A stretch of DNA of 41,334 nucleotides from NCBI GenBank assembly GCA_022729915.1, contig DZBP01000009.1:1-41334 (forward strand). The letters run 5' to 3'. A model generated the notes under the pieces. That model ran no database searches. It was not told where the DNA came from and was given only the letters and a program-made list of their open reading frames with translations. This document shows, in pieces, positions 26,846 through 35,927 of this stretch. The stretch is from Draconibacterium orientale (GTDB lineage Bacteria; Bacteroidota; Bacteroidia; Bacteroidales; JAIFNL01). Within the stretch, counting starts at the first letter, position 1. Every line of letters begins with the position of its first letter. Position numbers and translations under genes: made by a program.

Positions 26846-27027
26846 AAATAAATTGTTATATTAGATATTTTTGTTGAGATTAAGTTTTACAATATTAATT
26901 ATTTTCAGAAAAATATAAAAATCTTTTCAAAATTTGTAATAGTCTAATATTTGTTGTAAATTGTATGATTGAAAAAAAAGCGAAAAACGAGGTTTTTTGA
27001 TACTAAATTTCTATAAAACAACATATT

Positions 27028-30000
27028 ATGAAAAATAAAAACTTTTTAAAAACCATTTTTGGGCTTTCATTAATTACCTTGGTGTTTGTTTTGCTGCCCA
27101 CTTGCAAATCTGGAACAGAAATAAATGCCAATAAAGCAGGTTTTAGGCAATATATAACTGCCTATACTGCTGGAATTATATCGAAAGAATCAGTAATAAA
27201 AATTAAATTGATCAGTGATTTTGCAAAGAAAGTTAAAAAAACGGACAAAGTATTAAATTCGCTTTTTTCTTTTTCGCCTTCTATCGACGGAAAAGCTTAT
27301 TGGTCAGATGATAACACAATAGAATTTAAACCTGAAAAAAGTTTAAAATCGGGTGAAAAATACATAGTTGAATTCAATTTGGGTGATTTAGCCGAAGTTC
27401 CTGACGATTTGAGTGAGTTTATATTTAATTTTGAAACGATTCGTCAAAATTTTGATGTCGAATTTGATGAAATTCAAACTACCGATTTGAAAAAATTTAC
27501 CAGCCAAAAAGTAGTTGGAACGGTTAAAACAGCTGATAGCGAGAAACTTGAAAATATAAGAAAAATAATAACAGCTAACCAAAACGGTAAAGAATTAAAA
27601 ATAGAATGGGAATCTGATGGTTTAAATCATCGTTTTGAAATAGACAATGTAAAGCGCGATGAAAAAAAGTCGTCCTTAAAAGTAGCTTGGGATGGTGAAA
27701 AAATAGATATTGAAAACAAAGGTGAAAAATCTATAAAAGTTCCGACCGTAAGTGAATTTAAAGTGTTGTTTACTAAACTTGTAAACCAACCAGAGCAGTA
27801 TGTTTTTGTTCAATTTTCTGACCCTCTTGACCAAAATCAAGATTTGGAAGGTTTGGTAAAAATTCAAGGTATAGATTTTGTTCGCACAATTGTAGATGGA
27901 AACACACTAAGAGTCTATCCAAATAACAGATTAGAAGGCGAATACAAACTTGAAATTACCAAAGGAGTACAAAATATTTTAGGCAAACAATTGCAAGAAT
28001 ATTTTAGCCAAATGATTTCGTTTCAAGAAATGAAACCGGCTGTTCAATTGGTTGGAAAAGGTTCAATTTTGCCTTCATCTACCAATGGATTGGTTTTTCC
28101 ATTTGAAGCTGTAAACTTGAAAGCTGTTGATGTTCAGATTATTAAAATATTTGAATCGAATGTTACGCAATTTTTGCAAGTGAATAATTACGAAGGCAGT
28201 TATCAGTTAGAACGCGTAGGAAAACCGATTTTGCGCAAAACAATAAAACTCGATGACAAAGGAGTTACCGATTTTAACAAATGGAATCGTTTTTCGTTGG
28301 ATTTGAATGAGTTAATAGAAGCAGAACCCGGCGCAATTTACCGAATTTCGATAGGCTTTAGAAAAAAACATGCTATTTATTCGTGTGGCGACCAAGATGA
28401 AGATTCAGATAATGAGGATAATATGACCAGTTTTGATGAAGAATGGGATCCAAAAGACGATTCTGAATCTTCTTATTGGGACATGTACACCGAGGAATAT
28501 TATTACGACGATTACTACTATGAGGACTACGATGCTTATTGGCAAAATAGAGAAAACCCTTGTCATGATGCGTTTTACGGAAAACATAGAAGTGTAACAC
28601 AAAATATAATTGCTTCAAATCTCGGTTTAATTTCTAAAATGGGAAATAATGGCGAAATAAGTGTTTTTGTAACCGATATACGCACTACAGAACCATTATC
28701 TGAAATTGAAGTTGATGTGCTTGATTATCAGAATCAAGTGTTAGCTTCTACTAAAACAAATGCCGAAGGAAAAGCAGAATTTAAAAAATTAGATAAACCT
28801 TATTTTGTAATTGCAAAAAATGGAAAAGAAAGAGGTTATTTAAAGATAAATGATGGTAATTCGTTGTCATTAAGTAAGTTTGACGTGAGTGGTGTGGAAA
28901 TAAAAGATGGCGTAAAAGGCTTTCTTTATGGTGAAAGAGGAGTTTGGCGTCCGGGTGATTCTATTTATGTAACCTTTATTCTTCAAGAAGAAACAAAACT
29001 ACCAGACAAACATCCAGTCGTTTTTGAATTACATGATTCACGTTCTCAGTTAGTTACGCGTATTATTGAAAAGAAAAACGAAACAGGTTTTTATACTTTT
29101 AAACTAAAAACTGCCGATGATGCACCAACAGGAAATTGGGACGCAACAGTAAAAATGGGTGGTTCAAGTTTTTATCAGCAAATAAAAATTGAAACGGTAA
29201 AACCTAATCGCCTGAAAATTAAGCTAGAACTTGAAGGAAAACAACTTGTAGCCGGAAATGCGCAAAGTGTGTCGATGAATGTGAAATGGTTGCATGGTGC
29301 GATAGCTAAAAATCTGAAAACCAAGGTAGATGTAACACTTTCTAAGACGCAAACTACTTTTGCAAAGTATGCCGAATATGTATTTGATGACCCAACAAAA
29401 GCTTTTGAGTCGGAAAGTGAAGTCGTTTTTGAAGACCAAATTGACGAAAATGGTGAAGCATCGTTTGTTCCTTCAATTGAAGCAGGTGAAAATGCACCTG
29501 GAAAGTTGAAAGCTACTTTTGTAACTCGAGTTTTTGAAAAAGGAGGCGATTTTAGTATCGACCAGCAAACGGTTGATTTTTCGCCGTTTCAGTCGTATGT
29601 AGGATTGAAATTGCCTAAAGGAGATAAAACTCGCGGAATGTTGCTCACAGATAAAGCACACAAAGTTGAAGCTGTGATTGTTACGCCCGAAGGAAAACTT
29701 TTAAGTGATGGTCATGAGCTTGAATTTTCATTTTATAAACTCGATTGGCGTTGGTGGTGGGATAAATCAAGCTCAGACTTAGCTAATTATATATCAAGTG
29801 ATTATGCAAGTCCACTTAAAAAAGATGTTGTAAAAACAAAAGGAGGAAAAGCCGATTGGTCAATTCAAATAAATGAACCCGATTGGGGTCGTTACTTAGT
29901 GAGAGTGAAAGACTTAACAAGTGGGCACTCCAGTTCAAAAGTAGTTTATATCGATTGGCCCGGTTGGGCAGGAAGGCAGCAAAATGATGAAAACGGAGCT

Positions 30001-32607
30001 ACAATGCTTAATTTTTCATCAGACAAAACTGCTTATAAATCAGGCGAAGAGATTAAGCTAACGATTCCTTCAACCGAGGGATCTCGTGCGCTGATTAGTA
30101 TCGAAAACGGAAGCCGAGTTATAGAAAGTTTTTGGGTAAAAACTGAAAAAAATCAGACAGAGTTTAAGTTTAAAGCGCGCAAAGAAATGGCACCTAATAT
30201 TTATGTGCATGTTACTTTGCTTCAGCCTCATGCTCAAATGGTTAATGATTTACCAATTAGGCTTTATGGCATAATTCCTATTTCAATAGAAGACCCTGAG
30301 ACAAAATTAGAGCCTCAAATTACAATGGCTAAAGAATTGGAAGCTGAAAAGGAATTTACTATTACTGTTTCTGAAAAGAACAATAAATCAATGACTTACA
30401 CTTTAGCTGTGGTTGATGAAGGATTGCTGGACTTAACTCGATTTAAAACTCCCGACCCATGGAATTCGTTTTATGCACGCGAAGCAATTGGCGTAAAAAC
30501 TTGGGATATTTACGATTGGGTAATTGGTGCTTTTGGAAATCAAATTTCGCATTTAATTTCTATTGGAGGAGATGATAGTGAAAATAAAGCGAAAAATAAG
30601 AAAGCAAATAGATTTGTTCCGGTTGTTAAATTTTTAGGACCTTTTACACTCAAAAGTGGCAAAAAGACACATAAAATTATGATGCCTCGCTATGTTGGTT
30701 CGGTAAGAACCATGGTAATCGCCGGAAATAATGGTGCTTATGGAAGTGTTGAAACCACAACGGCGGTTACTAAGCCTGTGATGGTTATTGGTACTTTACC
30801 ACGCGTTTTGGGAACAGGCGAAAAATTGAAACTGCCTGTAAACGTGTTTGTTATGAAGGACAATATCAAATCGGTACAAGTAGAAATCAAAACAAATAAG
30901 TTGCTTAAAGTAGAAGGTTCAAATAAAAAGACTATTTCTTTTGCTAAAAAAGGCGAAGAAATGGTTGAATTCGACATCAATTCACTTACTAGTGAGGGAA
31001 TTGCAACGGTTGAAATTATAGCTACTTCGGGAAATAATAAATCAACTTATGAAATAGAACTAGATGTTCGCAATCCTAATCCGCTGGTTAACAATGTGAA
31101 ATCGAAAATTTTGAAGGCTGGTGAAACTTGGACTGTTGATTATTCGCCAATTGGAGTAAAAGGTACAAATACTCACACAATTGAAGTGGCTTCAATTCCT
31201 CCAATAAATTTGGAAAAACGTACAAAAGAATTGATTCAATATCCTTATGGTTGTGTAGAACAAACTACTTCATCTGTTTTTCCACAGCTGTATTTGTCTG
31301 AATTTGTGAAACTTGATGAAAAACGAAATCAAGATATCGAACGCAATATTAAAGAAGGAATTAAGCGACTTTCTCAATTTCAGCATTATAGCGGTGGTTT
31401 GGGATATTGGACCAACAGCAACGATGTAGATGATTGGGGAACTTGCTATGCCGGACATTTTATGATTGAAGTTCAGAAAAAAGGCTATACTTTACCAAAT
31501 GGTTTCATAGATAAATGGTTGAAATATCAAAAAAAAGTAGCTCAAAATTGGGTTGATGCAGGAAATCGTTCGCAGTTTATACAAGCCTATCGACTTTATA
31601 CTCTGGCACTTGCTGGAAATCCTGAGCGAGGTGCTATGAATCGTTTGCGCGAGAGTAAAAACTTGAGCAATGATACAAAATGGCGTTTGGCGGCTGCTTT
31701 TGTACTTTCCGGCAAAAAACAAATTGCTGAAAGTTTGGTAGCAGATGCTAATAAAACGGTAACAAACTATCAAGAAATGAGTTATACGTATGGTTCTGAC
31801 GAAAGAGATAAAGCCATGATTTTAGAAACCCTTGTGTTACTTGGCAAATCAGCTGATGCTTTTGATATTTTGAAAGCACTTTCTACTGAATTGAGCTCTG
31901 ATAGATGGTTGAGCACTCAAACAACGGCTTATTCGCTGTATGCAATTGCACATTACGTACAAAAAAATAAAGTAGGCTCACAGCTAACTTATTCATACAC
32001 TGTAAATAATGAGAAAGAGAAAGCTGTTGCTGAAACTAAAAATATTTCGTCAGTTAAATTAGCAACTAATGAAAGTGCAAACCAGAAATTAACAATTAAG
32101 AATACAAGTGGTGGCATTTTGTACGTTAGTTTGTTACAATCTGGAATCCCAGAAGTTGGTAACGAAACATCGGGTGAAAGTAAACTTAGTATGAGTGTAA
32201 TATATAGAGGAGTAGAGGGTGAAGTACTCGACCCAAGCTCATTAGTGCAAGGAACTGAGATAATTGCAGAAGTTAGTGTGAAAAACCCAACGCAATCGGA
32301 TTATCAAAATATTGCACTTTCGCAGATTTTTCCATCGGGCTGGGAAATTATGAATACCCGTTTATTTAATTTTGGAAATTTGGGTGCAACTCACGTTCCA
32401 ACTTATCTCGATATGCGCGACGACAGAGTTTATACATACTTTGATTTACCCAAAGGAGAAACCAAGCTATTCAGAATTATGCTGGTAGCCAGTTATTTAG
32501 GTACATACTATTTGCCAGCACAATATTGCGAAGCGATGTATGATGGAACTATTTATTCTCGACAAAAAGGAAAATGGGTAAGTGTAGTGTTGCCTAATGA
32601 AATTTAA
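27028..32607 (+). CDS. Bacterial alpha-2-macroglobulin family lipoprotein
   Basis: An 1859-residue envelope protein thought to trap proteases. A signal ends at LLPTC, giving a probable lipid anchor on C26. It has an N-terminal MG1-like region, then MG2-type domains: GFLYGERGVWRPGDSIYVTF near residue 630 is the conserved MG2 start. YTLAVVDEGLLDLTRF near residue 1125 belongs to the alpha-2-macroglobulin domain. The thioester motif is intact: YPYGCVEQTTS with C1409 and Q1412, followed by an alpha/alpha-toroid and a C-terminal receptor-like domain. Between C453 and C512 sits an acidic, tyrosine-rich insert (YYYDDYYYEDYDAYW). pbpC, the usual partner in proteobacteria, is not adjacent. It ends at a strong terminator. 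Confidence 0.93.
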   Translation: MKNKNFLKTIFGLSLITLVFVLLPTCKSGTEINANKAGFRQYITAYTAGIISKESVIKIKLISDFAKKVKKTDKVLNSLFSFSPSIDGKAYWSDDNTIEFKPEKSLKSGEKYIVEFNLGDLAEVPDDLSEFIFNFETIRQNFDVEFDEIQTTDLKKFTSQKVVGTVKTADSEKLENIRKIITANQNGKELKIEWESDGLNHRFEIDNVKRDEKKSSLKVAWDGEKIDIENKGEKSIKVPTVSEFKVLFTKLVNQPEQYVFVQFSDPLDQNQDLEGLVKIQGIDFVRTIVDGNTLRVYPNNRLEGEYKLEITKGVQNILGKQLQEYFSQMISFQEMKPAVQLVGKGSILPSSTNGLVFPFEAVNLKAVDVQIIKIFESNVTQFLQVNNYEGSYQLERVGKPILRKTIKLDDKGVTDFNKWNRFSLDLNELIEAEPGAIYRISIGFRKKHAIYSCGDQDEDSDNEDNMTSFDEEWDPKDDSESSYWDMYTEEYYYDDYYYEDYDAYWQNRENPCHDAFYGKHRSVTQNIIASNLGLISKMGNNGEISVFVTDIRTTEPLSEIEVDVLDYQNQVLASTKTNAEGKAEFKKLDKPYFVIAKNGKERGYLKINDGNSLSLSKFDVSGVEIKDGVKGFLYGERGVWRPGDSIYVTFILQEETKLPDKHPVVFELHDSRSQLVTRIIEKKNETGFYTFKLKTADDAPTGNWDATVKMGGSSFYQQIKIETVKPNRLKIKLELEGKQLVAGNAQSVSMNVKWLHGAIAKNLKTKVDVTLSKTQTTFAKYAEYVFDDPTKAFESESEVVFEDQIDENGEASFVPSIEAGENAPGKLKATFVTRVFEKGGDFSIDQQTVDFSPFQSYVGLKLPKGDKTRGMLLTDKAHKVEAVIVTPEGKLLSDGHELEFSFYKLDWRWWWDKSSSDLANYISSDYASPLKKDVVKTKGGKADWSIQINEPDWGRYLVRVKDLTSGHSSSKVVYIDWPGWAGRQQNDENGATMLNFSSDKTAYKSGEEIKLTIPSTEGSRALISIENGSRVIESFWVKTEKNQTEFKFKARKEMAPNIYVHVTLLQPHAQMVNDLPIRLYGIIPISIEDPETKLEPQITMAKELEAEKEFTITVSEKNNKSMTYTLAVVDEGLLDLTRFKTPDPWNSFYAREAIGVKTWDIYDWVIGAFGNQISHLISIGGDDSENKAKNKKANRFVPVVKFLGPFTLKSGKKTHKIMMPRYVGSVRTMVIAGNNGAYGSVETTTAVTKPVMVIGTLPRVLGTGEKLKLPVNVFVMKDNIKSVQVEIKTNKLLKVEGSNKKTISFAKKGEEMVEFDINSLTSEGIATVEIIATSGNNKSTYEIELDVRNPNPLVNNVKSKILKAGETWTVDYSPIGVKGTNTHTIEVASIPPINLEKRTKELIQYPYGCVEQTTSSVFPQLYLSEFVKLDEKRNQDIERNIKEGIKRLSQFQHYSGGLGYWTNSNDVDDWGTCYAGHFMIEVQKKGYTLPNGFIDKWLKYQKKVAQNWVDAGNRSQFIQAYRLYTLALAGNPERGAMNRLRESKNLSNDTKWRLAAAFVLSGKKQIAESLVADANKTVTNYQEMSYTYGSDERDKAMILETLVLLGKSADAFDILKALSTELSSDRWLSTQTTAYSLYAIAHYVQKNKVGSQLTYSYTVNNEKEKAVAETKNISSVKLATNESANQKLTIKNTSGGILYVSLLQSGIPEVGNETSGESKLSMSVIYRGVEGEVLDPSSLVQGTEIIAEVSVKNPTQSDYQNIALSQIFPSGWEIMNTRLFNFGNLGATHVPTYLDMRDDRVYTYFDLPKGETKLFRIMLVASYLGTYYLPAQYCEAMYDGTIYSRQKGKWVSVVLPNEI

Positions 32608-32649
32608 TCTGAAGGAATATTTTTTTTAATTAAAGAAATACATTTGAGT

Positions 32650-32686
32650 GAAAGCCGATAATTTGTTTATCGGCTTTCTATTTTTT
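32650..32686 (+). terminator. Rho-independent terminator after the alpha-2-macroglobulin gene
   Basis: Perfect 12-bp stem GAAAGCCGATAA (32650-32661) with TTATCGGCTTTC (32667-32678), a five-base loop, then TATTTTTT. It lies about 40 bp after the stop codon. Confidence 0.9.
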
Positions 32687-32838
32687 GCTAGAGAAAAAAG
32701 CATTTTTTTTTAATGATGTACTAATGATGTAGTCATTGGTTTAATAATATGTTGTATTTGTATATATTAGATAGATAAAATAAAAAAATGATGTAGTAAT
32801 TATGAAGTAAAAAATGGAGGAATTTCAATAAAATAGTT

Positions 32839-32846
32839 TACTTTTG
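32839..32846 (+). promoter_or_regulatory. -7 box before the fucP-like gene
   Basis: TActTTTG, full match to TAnnTTTG, ending two bases before family I repeat copy 6. Transcription from it would begin inside the repeat and place it in the 5' leader. No clear -33 element. Confidence 0.4.
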
Positions 32847-32848
32847 TG

Positions 32849-32952
32849 AAAATAAGCACCAGTGCTATTTTATTTTGGAGCAAACTTTTTTGTAATAAAA
32901 AAAAATAAGCACTTGGCAAATAAAATATACAATTAAATAGGGTTTGCTACTT
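32849..32952 (-). repeat. Family I interspersed repeat, copy 6
   Basis: About 104 bp on the minus strand: AGTAGCAAACCCTATTTAAT, TGTATATTTTATTTGCCAAG, TGCTTATTTTTTTTTATTAC, AAAAAAGTTTGCTCCAAAAT and the palindrome AGCACTGGTGCT followed by TATTTT. With copies 4 and 5 it defines the left-end variant that lacks the terminal TAAGCAC. Confidence 0.87.
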
Positions 32953-33053
32953 AAAATCACAATTATTTCTAAACAAATGTATATTTTATTAAGCTGAAAC
33001 CAAATTTGAAATTATCTTTTTATTAATTATAAATTTAAAAACAAAAATTTAAA

Positions 33054-34478
33054 ATGGCTAGCACAATTATTACGAACAACAATCAATCCGCTCAAGCTTT
33101 TGATTCAACTGCGAATTACAAGCCAGCATTAATACTTTTAACCTCTTTATTTTTTATGTGGGGCTTTATAACTTGCCTCAATGACATTTTAATTCCGCAT
33201 TTAAAAGCTCTTTTTGAGTTGAATTACACAATGATTATGTTGATTCAATTTACTTTTTTTGGAGCTTATTTTTTAATGTCATTGCCCGCAGGTTTAATTG
33301 TAGGAAAAGTCGGTTATAAAAATGGAATTATTTTAGGTTTGGTAATCACAGGAATAGGTGCGTTGATGTTTTTGCCAGCTTCAATGTATATTAGTTATGT
33401 GTTTTTTTTAAGTGGTTTTTTTGTATTGGCTTCGGGAATAACTGTTTTGCAAGTAGCTGCTAATCCGTATGTTGCAATTTTGGGAACACCCGAAACTGCT
33501 TCTAGCCGTTTGAATTTAACACAAGCTCTGAACTCTTTTGGAACTACCATAGCTCCTGTTTTTGGTGCATTTTTAATTCTTTCTGACAATGTAGAAGGTG
33601 AAACTTTAGATGCAGCTCAACATGCTGCTGCAGTGCAAGTTCCCTATTTGGCTATTGCAGGAGTTTTATTTGCAATCGCCGCCATTTTTGTTTTTGCCAA
33701 AATGCCAGTAATTGCCGAATCAAAATCGGAAAAAGTTGAAACTAAAGAAACTACCGGAAGTGCTTGGCAATATTCGCATTTGGTTTTGGGCGCATTAGCT
33801 ATTTTTGTATATGTTGGAGCAGAAGTTTCAATTGGTAGCTTTATGATTAATTTCTTTTCTGAAGATTCTATTGCTGGGTTAGCCGAATCTGCTGCCGCTA
33901 AGTATGTTGCGCTATATTGGGGAGGTGCAATGGTAGGACGTTTTTTTGGTGCAACCTCTATGTCAAATACTAGTTCAACCAATAAATTTTTATTTTCGGG
34001 AATAATAGCAGTATTTTCAATTTTATTAGCTTGGTATTTGACTACTGAAATTCAATTAGCTTTTACTTTCTTTGCATTTGTAATTTTGAATTATGTTGCA
34101 ATTATGATTGGTAAAAATAAACCGGCACGTACTTTAGCTGTTTTTGCACTTGCAGCAACTATTTTAGTTACTATCACAGTTTTTAGTTCTGGTATTTTTG
34201 CTATGTGGACTTTAATTGCTGTTGGACTTTTCAATTCCATCATGTTCCCAACTATTTTCACACTCGCAATTGACGGATTAGGCAAGCATACAAGCCAAGG
34301 CTCTGGCATTTTAGTGATGGCAATTGTAGGTGGAGCTATTATTCCTTTACTAATGGGAGCAATTGCAGATGCTATTGGTGTACATACTGCGTTCATTATC
34401 ACAGTTTTGTGTTATGCTTACATTGCGTTTTATGGGTTTAAAGGTTACATAAACAAAAATGTACAAGTGAAAATTTAA
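33054..34478 (+). CDS. Sugar:proton symporter, FucP/GluP-type MFS
   Basis: A 474-residue inner-membrane transporter with twelve predicted helices. The start [20 protein letters not shown] is the FucP-family hallmark, with the membrane aspartate that couples proton movement. [16 protein letters not shown] and [13 protein letters not shown] then [16 protein letters not shown] are also characteristic. [15 protein letters not shown] in the second half and [20 protein letters not shown] complete the signature. Family members carry L-fucose, glucose, galactose or N-acetylglucosamine; the sequence does not decide which, and no sugar-use gene is adjacent. It stands alone between terminators, with a family I repeat in its probable leader. 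Confidence 0.93.
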   Translation: MASTIITNNNQSAQAFDSTANYKPALILLTSLFFMWGFITCLNDILIPHLKALFELNYTMIMLIQFTFFGAYFLMSLPAGLIVGKVGYKNGIILGLVITGIGALMFLPASMYISYVFFLSGFFVLASGITVLQVAANPYVAILGTPETASSRLNLTQALNSFGTTIAPVFGAFLILSDNVEGETLDAAQHAAAVQVPYLAIAGVLFAIAAIFVFAKMPVIAESKSEKVETKETTGSAWQYSHLVLGALAIFVYVGAEVSIGSFMINFFSEDSIAGLAESAAAKYVALYWGGAMVGRFFGATSMSNTSSTNKFLFSGIIAVFSILLAWYLTTEIQLAFTFFAFVILNYVAIMIGKNKPARTLAVFALAATILVTITVFSSGIFAMWTLIAVGLFNSIMFPTIFTLAIDGLGKHTSQGSGILVMAIVGGAIIPLLMGAIADAIGVHTAFIITVLCYAYIAFYGFKGYINKNVQVKI

Positions 34479-34505
34479 AATAAGTAAGTATCTTTCTTAA
34501 AAAAT

Positions 34506-34546
34506 AAAAAGCTGATAATTTTTTTTTATTATCAGCTTTTTTTTTC
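34506..34546. terminator. Bidirectional terminator after the fucP-like gene
   Basis: AAAAAGCTGATAAT (34506-34519) pairs perfectly with ATTATCAGCTTTTT (34528-34541) across an eight-base loop, with T-runs on both strands. It serves the fucP-like gene and the convergent REC-HATPase gene. Confidence 0.9.
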
Positions 34547-34560
34547 AAAAAGGGAAAAAC

Positions 34561-35439
34561 TTATTTTATTTTTTTCAAAATACGAACACTGTTTCCTTTT
34601 CCTAAATATTCCATTTCGTCAAATTGGAAGCGGCTAATGAAAATTCCACGTCCGTGCAATTTTTCGGCTCGGTCGTTCAAAAGTGGATTTTGCACATTGT
34701 TCCAATCAAAACCATTTCCTTGGTCGGTAATTATCCATTGGCAAAATTCAGTATTTAGAATAAAATCAACTTTTACAGTTCTTTTAGCAATTTCAGTATC
34801 TGTAAGTCGCTGATTTACAAGTTCAGGAAGCCTATCTTCGTCGAGCGCTTCGCTTTTTTCGGCATAGCTAATGTTCAAATTTCCGTGCTCAACTGCATTT
34901 GTAATCAGCTCAGCTAAACCAAGTTCAACCCCAATTCGTTCGGAATCTTCAAAACTTTCGCGAATGTATTGCATCAAATAATCCACAATAATTGGAACTG
35001 AACGCATATCGGATTTAAAATATTTGATAAACTCCAGTTTTTCAGTGGTTTGTATTAAATTATCAAACACAGTATGTTGCTCAACAATGTGTTTGTATTT
35101 ATTAAGCAAACTCAATAAATTGTCTGGGTAAACAGGCTTTTTTAAATAGTTATTCGCCCCAAGTTCTAAAGCTCTAATAGCATAATCTTCTGATTCAAAG
35201 GCTGTTGCCATTATTACAATGGCATCTGAATTGTCTCCTCTAATTTTTTCTAAAAATTCTAAACCGTCCATTTCCGGCATTTGAATGTCGCAAATAATTA
35301 CATCGGGGTCAAATTCTTTGTAAAATTCGTATCCAATTTTCCCATTTTCAACAGCTTCGCAAATGAAACCTTGACGTTCTACTATATTTTGAAAATATTT
35401 TCGAGAAAAAGTATCATCTTCAAGAATAAGTACTTTCAT
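34561..35439 (-). CDS. Response regulator with GHKL ATPase output (REC-HATPase)
   Basis: About 292 residues from the ATG at 35439 (MKVLILEDD); an ATG at 35460 would add seven. The N-terminal receiver has D8/D9, phospho-acceptor D51 in IICDIQMPEMDG and lysine in YLKKPVYPD. A helical linker (about 125-165) joins it to an RsbW/SpoIIAB-like ATPase: LGLAELITNAVEHGNLNISY (N box), ITDQGNGFDWNNV (G1) and LHGRGIFISRFQFDEMEY (G2). No HisKA dimerisation domain is present, so this is not a histidine kinase. Such ATPases usually act as serine kinases or anti-sigma factors in partner switching, but no anti-anti-sigma (STAS) or PP2C gene is here. It is divergent from a triple-receiver hybrid kinase that may phosphorylate it. 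Confidence 0.87.
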   Translation of the reverse strand: MKVLILEDDTFSRKYFQNIVERQGFICEAVENGKIGYEFYKEFDPDVIICDIQMPEMDGLEFLEKIRGDNSDAIVIMATAFESEDYAIRALELGANNYLKKPVYPDNLLSLLNKYKHIVEQHTVFDNLIQTTEKLEFIKYFKSDMRSVPIIVDYLMQYIRESFEDSERIGVELGLAELITNAVEHGNLNISYAEKSEALDEDRLPELVNQRLTDTEIAKRTVKVDFILNTEFCQWIITDQGNGFDWNNVQNPLLNDRAEKLHGRGIFISRFQFDEMEYLGKGNSVRILKKIK

Positions 35440-35927
35440 TGTGTTAACAGCTGTATCCATACTAAAAATTTATAAGTTATGGCATTTTTTTATATACTAA
35501 ATTTGTTGAAAATTAAGCTAAATAAATGAGTTTTAACCAATATAGAATCGTTTTTAATAGAGTCAGCTCAAAATGAATCGTGTTAAAATATATATATCTA
35601 AAATTCAGCATTTTAAATAATACTACATTTTTCAAGTTGAGTTTTTTATTGTTTTTTTAATTTTGTAAAAATATTAATTTCTTTTAAATTTTAAAATTAT
35701 TTACCTTTAGTTTTGTTTATTTTTAGTTAAACTTTTATAGAAATTATTCCGATATAAAAAAAAACAAAATATAATTCAAAAAAAATGGTTTTTAATTGGA
35801 AAAGATGTATTTTTACTTACTTTTTTTAATTCAAAGTGTATTCTTTTTAACTCATTGATTTTTTGATATTTGTGATTTTGTTTTGAGTTTCATAAAAAAG
35901 TCTTTTTCTAAAAAAAATAGATATAAA
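35440..35927. other. Divergent intergenic region between signalling genes
   Basis: About 490 bp with homopolymer runs and no credible gene. It contains one complete promoter match for the hybrid kinase (35637-35665) and a second -7 box, TAgtTTTG, at 35708-35715. Confidence 0.5.
35637..35665 (+). promoter_or_regulatory. Candidate promoter of the hybrid kinase gene
   Basis: TTG (35637-35639), an 18-bp spacer and TAatTTTG (35658-35665), close to the Bacteroidota consensus. It would leave a leader of roughly 255 nt before the ATG at 35928. Confidence 0.4.

Larger units (their letters stand above)
32608..33053. other. Intergenic region before the fucP-like gene
   Basis: 446 bp: the alpha-2-macroglobulin terminator (32650-32686), a stretch with repeated ATGATGTA(C/G)T words (about 32714-32802), a -7 box at 32839-32846, family I repeat copy 6, and about 100 bp of AT-rich leader. 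No gene seen. Confidence 0.6.

Noticed and set aside
28373-28618. Overlapping minus-strand frames opposite the acidic insert of the alpha-2-macroglobulin gene
   Set aside because: They mirror the biased D/E/Y codons and show no independent protein features.
34803-34820. GTAAGTCGCT match to family II inside the REC-HATPase gene
   Set aside because: Ten bases only, within coding sequence; coincidence.
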